From: Corynebacterium marinum DSM 44953
Lineage (GTDB): Bacteria; Actinomycetota; Actinomycetes; Mycobacteriales; Mycobacteriaceae
DNA length: 64,000 nucleotides
NCBI RefSeq assembly: GCF_000835165.1
Contig: NZ_CP007790.1
Coordinates: forward strand, 1,612,001 to 1,676,000
Reading direction: 5' to 3'
Shown here: piece after piece, positions 59,255-64,000 of the stretch
Layout of the letters: each line of letters begins with the position of its first letter
Position numbering within the stretch: the first letter of the stretch is position 1
The notes under the pieces: model-generated
What the model was told of the DNA's origin: nothing
Seen by the model: the letters and a program-made list of their open reading frames with translations, nothing else
Databases searched by the model: none
Program-made: the position numbers and the translations under genes

Positions 59255-59995
59255 CTACTGCTTCTCGACGGCCGCGAGCGCCTCGCGCAGCGTGAAACGG
59301 CCCTCGTACAGGGCCTTGCCGATGATGGCGGAGTCGATGCCCTCGTCCGCGTGGCGCGAGAGCTCGACGACGTCGTCGAGGACGGAGATGCCGCCGGAGG
59401 CGACGATCTTCGCGTCGGTGGCGGCGGCGACATCGCGCAGCAGCGCGACGTTCGGGCCGGCGAGGGTGCCGTCCTTGGAGACGTCGGTGACCACGAAGCG
59501 GGAGCAGCCCGCGGCGTCGAGACGCTCGAGGACCTCCCACAGGTCACCGCCGTCGGACACCCAGCCGTTGCCGCGGGTGCGCCACTCGCCGTCGATCTCG
59601 CGGACCGCGATGTCGACGGCGACCTTGTCCCCGTACTCCTTGAGCACCCCGGCGATCCACTCGGGCTTCTCCAGCGCGGCGGTGCCGATGTTGACGCGGG
59701 TGGCGCCGGTGGCCAGGGCGCGCTCGAGGGAGGCGTCGTCCCGGATGCCGCCGGTCAACTCCACCTTGATGTCCAGCTGGCGGGTGATCTCCGCCATGAG
59801 CTCGTGGTTGGAGCCGCGGTTGAAGGCGGCGTCGAGGTCGACGAAGTGCAGCCACTCCGCCCCCTGGGCCTGCCATTCGAGGGCCGCCTCCAGCGGGGAG
59901 CCGTAGGACTTCTCGGTGCCGGCCTCGCCCTGGTCGAGTCGGACTGCCTGGCCGTCGACGACGTCGACGGCGGGAAGGAGGGTGAAATCGCTCAT
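59255..59995 (-). CDS. hisA: Phosphoribosylformimino-AICAR-phosphate isomerase
   Basis: HisA catalyses the Amadori rearrangement in step four of histidine synthesis. The 246-residue barrel shows [48 protein letters not shown], and [15 protein letters not shown]. In most actinobacteria the same gene (priA) also serves tryptophan synthesis; Corynebacterium members are reported to be HisA-only because a separate trp operon supplies TrpF. Which applies here cannot be decided by eye. Confidence 0.95.
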   Translation of the reverse strand: MSDFTLLPAVDVVDGQAVRLDQGEAGTEKSYGSPLEAALEWQAQGAEWLHFVDLDAAFNRGSNHELMAEITRQLDIKVELTGGIRDDASLERALATGATRVNIGTAALEKPEWIAGVLKEYGDKVAVDIAVREIDGEWRTRGNGWVSDGGDLWEVLERLDAAGCSRFVVTDVSKDGTLAGPNVALLRDVAAATDAKIVASGGISVLDDVVELSRHADEGIDSAIIGKALYEGRFTLREALAAVEKQ

Positions 59996-60015
59996 GTGTC
60001 GAATCCTATCCGGAG

Positions 60016-60651
60016 TCAGAGGGTGGACAGCCAGTTGGTCAGCAGCTGGGCCCCGGCGTCGGCCGACTTCTCCGGGTGGAACTGCGTGGCCCACAGGGGT
60101 CCGTTCTCCACGGCGGCGACGAACCGGTCGCTCTCGTGCTCCGCCCACGCCACCGACGGCGGGGTGGTCAGGTCGTCGGTCTCCAGGGTCCAGTCGCGGA
60201 CGCCGTAGGTGTGGACGAAGTAGAAACGCGTGTCGGCGTCGAGCCCGGCGAACATCTGCGAGTCGGCGGCGCGTTCCACGGTGTTCCATCCCATGTGCGG
60301 CAGGATCCTCGCGTGGAGGCGCTCAACCGTGCCCGGCCACTCCCCCGCTCCGCGGGTGTGCACGCCGTGCTCGTTGCCCTCCTCGAAGAGGATCTGCATG
60401 CCCACGCAGATACCCAGGACGGGGCGTCCGCCCGCGAGGCGCTGGCCGATGATCCGGGGCCCGTGGACGGCGTTGAGTCCGGCCATGCAGGCGGCGAAGG
60501 CGCCGACGCCGGGGACGAGCAGGCCGTCGGCGTCGACGGCGATCTTCGGGTCACTGGTGACGGTGACATCGGCCCCGACACGTTCGAGGGCCCGCTGGGC
60601 CGATCGGAGGTTGCCGGAGCCGTAGTCGAGGAGGGCGACGCTTTTAGACAT
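60016..60651 (-). CDS. hisH: Imidazole glycerol phosphate synthase, glutamine amidotransferase subunit
   Basis: HisH supplies ammonia to HisF. The 211-residue class I amidotransferase shows [23 protein letters not shown], the catalytic Cys in LGICVGMQ, and the His-Glu pair in ATQFHPEKS. It starts at ATG 60651, 20 nt upstream of hisA, and follows the MFS gene. Confidence 0.96.
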   Translation of the reverse strand: MSKSVALLDYGSGNLRSAQRALERVGADVTVTSDPKIAVDADGLLVPGVGAFAACMAGLNAVHGPRIIGQRLAGGRPVLGICVGMQILFEEGNEHGVHTRGAGEWPGTVERLHARILPHMGWNTVERAADSQMFAGLDADTRFYFVHTYGVRDWTLETDDLTTPPSVAWAEHESDRFVAAVENGPLWATQFHPEKSADAGAQLLTNWLSTL

Positions 60652-60680
60652 GGTTGGAAGTGTAATCCAACCGCGTGCGC

Positions 60681-61976
60681 TCACCCATTGCGGCGCCGTT
60701 TCCGGCCCAGCGGGAGCTGGCGCAGACGGGCGCGGGTGTTGTCGAGCTCGGTGATGCGGTGCGCGCCGACGACCCGGTCGGCGATGGTCGCCAGGATGCC
60801 GAGGGACACGACGACGGCGCCGACCGCGTAGGCCCCGGAGTACGCGGCCTGCGCCGCCACCGCCCCCAGGAGGAAGGAACCCAGCCCCGTGCCGGCGTCG
60901 TAGGAGATGTTCCACACCGCCGAGGCCTCGGATACCCGGGACCGGGGCAGGCGGAAGAACATACTCAGCAGGGCCTCGTTCTGCACGATGCCGAAGCCGC
61001 CGCCGAAGAGCACGCCCGCCAGCACCAGCCACCACACCGGCCAGCCGTTGGCGATCACCAGCGCCATGAGCGCCACGCCGGCGAAGCCCATCACCTGGCC
61101 GGGGATCATCGTCGCGCCGGGGCGCCCGTTGCGGTCGGCGATGACGCCCGAGCCGTAGCGCATGACCATCGCGGCGCCGCCTGTGATCGAGAGCATGAAA
61201 CCGCCGATGACGGCGCCGGTGACCGGGTCCAGTTCCTGCACGGCCGCCGGCAGGAAGGAGGACACCGCGCCGAAGCTCATGGACAGGCTGGTGACGGCCA
61301 GGGCGGGGACGAGGACCAGTTTCCAGGCGGGTGCGCTGGTCGCCTTCTCCTCCGGGGAGGGCCTGGTGGGGGGCTGCGCCTTGATCCGGGGGATGCGCAG
61401 GCACATCACGGCCGCGACCAGCGCGACGGCGGCGGCCGCGGCGTAGACCGCCGGGTAGCCCGCCCGGTCCGCCAGGAACAGGCCCAGCGGCAGGCAGATC
61501 ATCTGGGAGACCCCGATGAACACGCCCAGCATGCCCGAGGCCTTGCCCAGGAAACGGGAGGGCACCAGCTCCGCGATCAACGCGGATTCCGCGACGGTCA
61601 AAGCGCCGAAACCGATGCCGCGCAGGGCGGAGAAGAGCAGCAGGTTCCAGACCTCCAGCCCCAGGAGGTGCCCCAGTGCGGGCACTCCGAGCATGAAGGC
61701 CGACGCCACCATCACGGGGTTGTAGCCGAGGCGCCGGAGGGCCGTCGGGGTGAAGATCTGGGTGGCGACGGTGGCGGCCATGAAGATGCCGGTGGAGGCG
61801 CCCGCGAGGGCGGGGCCGTGCCCAGCGTCGAGCGCCGCGAGCGGGATGACGGGCAGGAGCAGGGACCAGGACCCGAACGCGGCGAAGACCGCCACGAGGG
61901 TCGGCACGAACCCCGGGGCCTTCCACATGCTGTCGAGTTGCTCGATCTCCGCCCGCGAAAGACCCGTCTGCACCAC
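60681..61976 (-). CDS. Major facilitator superfamily transporter in the his operon
   Basis: This 431-residue protein has twelve predicted helices with a central hydrophilic loop (about residues 200-220) and the MFS motif A-like stretch ([12 protein letters not shown]). It lies in the middle of the his cluster, starting at GTG 61976 directly after the small membrane gene's stop, so it is cotranscribed. Substrate unknown; export of histidine or a related metabolite is a guess from position. Confidence 0.85.
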   Translation of the reverse strand: MVQTGLSRAEIEQLDSMWKAPGFVPTLVAVFAAFGSWSLLLPVIPLAALDAGHGPALAGASTGIFMAATVATQIFTPTALRRLGYNPVMVASAFMLGVPALGHLLGLEVWNLLLFSALRGIGFGALTVAESALIAELVPSRFLGKASGMLGVFIGVSQMICLPLGLFLADRAGYPAVYAAAAAVALVAAVMCLRIPRIKAQPPTRPSPEEKATSAPAWKLVLVPALAVTSLSMSFGAVSSFLPAAVQELDPVTGAVIGGFMLSITGGAAMVMRYGSGVIADRNGRPGATMIPGQVMGFAGVALMALVIANGWPVWWLVLAGVLFGGGFGIVQNEALLSMFFRLPRSRVSEASAVWNISYDAGTGLGSFLLGAVAAQAAYSGAYAVGAVVVSLGILATIADRVVGAHRITELDNTRARLRQLPLGRKRRRNG

Positions 61977-62183
61977 TTAGTTCATCGCTCCTATCAACCA
62001 GAAGACGGCGCCCGCGACCGCGACGGCGGCGCAGAGTGCCAGGAAAATTGCCAGGGGCCTGCTGCCCGCCTGGTACGCGGACCAGGTGCCGCCCACGAGG
62101 AGGCCGGCGACGATGAACAACAGGTAGACCAGCCAGGGGCTGGAGCCCTGGCCTGCCTGGGCCACTGTATCAATGTCGGGCAT
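61977..62183 (-). CDS. Small two-helix membrane protein in the his operon
   Basis: This 68-residue protein has two hydrophobic helices (about residues 18-33 and 45-66) with [13 protein letters not shown] between. It starts at ATG 62183, 3 nt after hisB, and its stop abuts the MFS GTG. It is not recognised; an accessory role for the transporter is possible from the coupling. Confidence 0.75.
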   Translation of the reverse strand: MPDIDTVAQAGQGSSPWLVYLLFIVAGLLVGGTWSAYQAGSRPLAIFLALCAAVAVAGAVFWLIGAMN

Positions 62184-62186
62184 GGG

Positions 62187-62789
62187 TTACAGGGCCCCCT
62201 TGGTCGACGGCACGCCGCGCACCCGGGGATCGAGCTCGACGGCCTCGCGCAGGGCGCGGGCGACGGCCTTGTACTCGGCCTCGGTGATGTGGTGCGGGTC
62301 GCGGCCGTAGTGGCAGATCACGTGCAGGGTGATGCGGGCGTTGAGCGCGAGGGTCTCGAAGAAGTGCTCGTTGATCACCGTGGCGTAGTGGCCGCCGATG
62401 ACGGCGCTGATCATCTGGTCCGGCTCGCCGCGCATGACGAAATAGGGGCGGCCGGAGATGTCGACGACCGACTCCACGAGGGTTTCGTCCATCGGCAGCT
62501 GGCGGGAACCGAAGCGGCGGATGCCCTTCTTGTCGCCGACGGCGTCGAGCAGTGCCTGCCCCATGACGATAGCGGTGTCTTCGACGGTGTGGTGGGCGTC
62601 GATCTCGATGTCACCCTTGGCGTGCACGGTCAGGTCGAAGGAGCCGTGGACGCCGAAGGCGGTGAGCATGTGGTCGAAGAACGGCAGCCCGGTGGAAACG
62701 TCCACCCGGCCGGTGCCGTCGAGGTTGATCTCGACGGTGATGTCGGACTCGGAGGTGGTGCGGGTGGCGCGGCCGATGCGGTCGGTCAT
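62187..62789 (-). CDS. hisB: Imidazoleglycerol-phosphate dehydratase
   Basis: HisB dehydrates imidazole glycerol phosphate. The 200-residue metal enzyme shows [26 protein letters not shown], and [25 protein letters not shown]. No phosphatase domain is fused. The ATG directly follows the hisC stop. Confidence 0.97.
   Translation of the reverse strand: MTDRIGRATRTTSESDITVEINLDGTGRVDVSTGLPFFDHMLTAFGVHGSFDLTVHAKGDIEIDAHHTVEDTAIVMGQALLDAVGDKKGIRRFGSRQLPMDETLVESVVDISGRPYFVMRGEPDQMISAVIGGHYATVINEHFFETLALNARITLHVICHYGRDPHHITEAEYKAVARALREAVELDPRVRGVPSTKGAL

Positions 62790-64000
<1,211 letters not shown>

Overview
The window is a high-GC, densely packed, mostly core chromosomal segment of a Corynebacterium-type actinobacterium. 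The main reason for that assignment is gene order: rpsB-tsf near xerC, dprA, comM and yraN; a his cluster ending in a Trp-associated membrane protein, an IGPS-like gene, lgt and pyk; sepIVA-DUF177-rnc-mutM-acyP-smc-ftsY; and amtB-glnK-glnD next to ffh. Many genes start with GTG, neighbours often share ATGA or GTGA stop/start overlaps, and there are no insertion sequences, prophage, CRISPR arrays, tRNAs or rRNAs. The species was not identified.

Layout. Positions 1-2.5 kb hold tsf (cut by the window edge) and rpsB with a long leader, then a small secreted M23-like protein. 2.5-8.3 kb is a minus-strand run: lepB, rnhB, DUF2469, yraN, comM, dprA, xerC. 8.3-10.7 kb holds an ABC exporter and rplS. 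10.9-14.7 kb is a thiamine operon behind a TPP riboswitch (thiE, thiO, thiS, thiG, thiF). 14.7-19.5 kb holds tex, a VTT membrane protein, a small unknown, trmD and rimM. 19.5-23.2 kb is a (deoxy)nucleoside salvage block (cupin, deoD, a phosphohexomutase, deoC, cdd) between rimM-trmD and rpsP. 23.2-26.6 kb holds rpsP, a radical SAM/SPASM protein and ffh.

26.7-30.5 kb is the nitrogen-control operon amtB-glnK-glnD with AmtR-like sites. 30.7-41.1 kb holds ftsY, an uncharacterised 1135-residue protein, smc, a DUF222/HNH gene with an SOS-like box, and acyP. 41.1-46.8 kb holds an AGCS symporter, mutM, rnc, DUF177, sepIVA and gdhA (again with an AmtR-like site). 46.9-53.4 kb is a plus-strand metabolic set: glycerate kinase, a GalT-like DUF4921 protein, an M20 amidohydrolase and glycogen phosphorylase. 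53.5-64 kb is the minus-strand his cluster running into lgt and pyk; hisD is cut by the window edge.

Most of the window is ordinary core genome. The observations most worth following are: a relic of the ancestral his-trp supercluster, with trpE, trpB and trpA absent and a TrpC homologue whose catalytic lysine position reads Arg; the 1135-residue protein of unknown function between smc and ftsY; a phosphohexomutase whose context suggests phosphopentomutase activity; a GalT-like DUF4921 protein with an intact nucleotidyl-transfer motif; a likely LexA-controlled HNH gene; and paired DnaA boxes far from any visible origin. No complete new multigene system such as a defence island was found.
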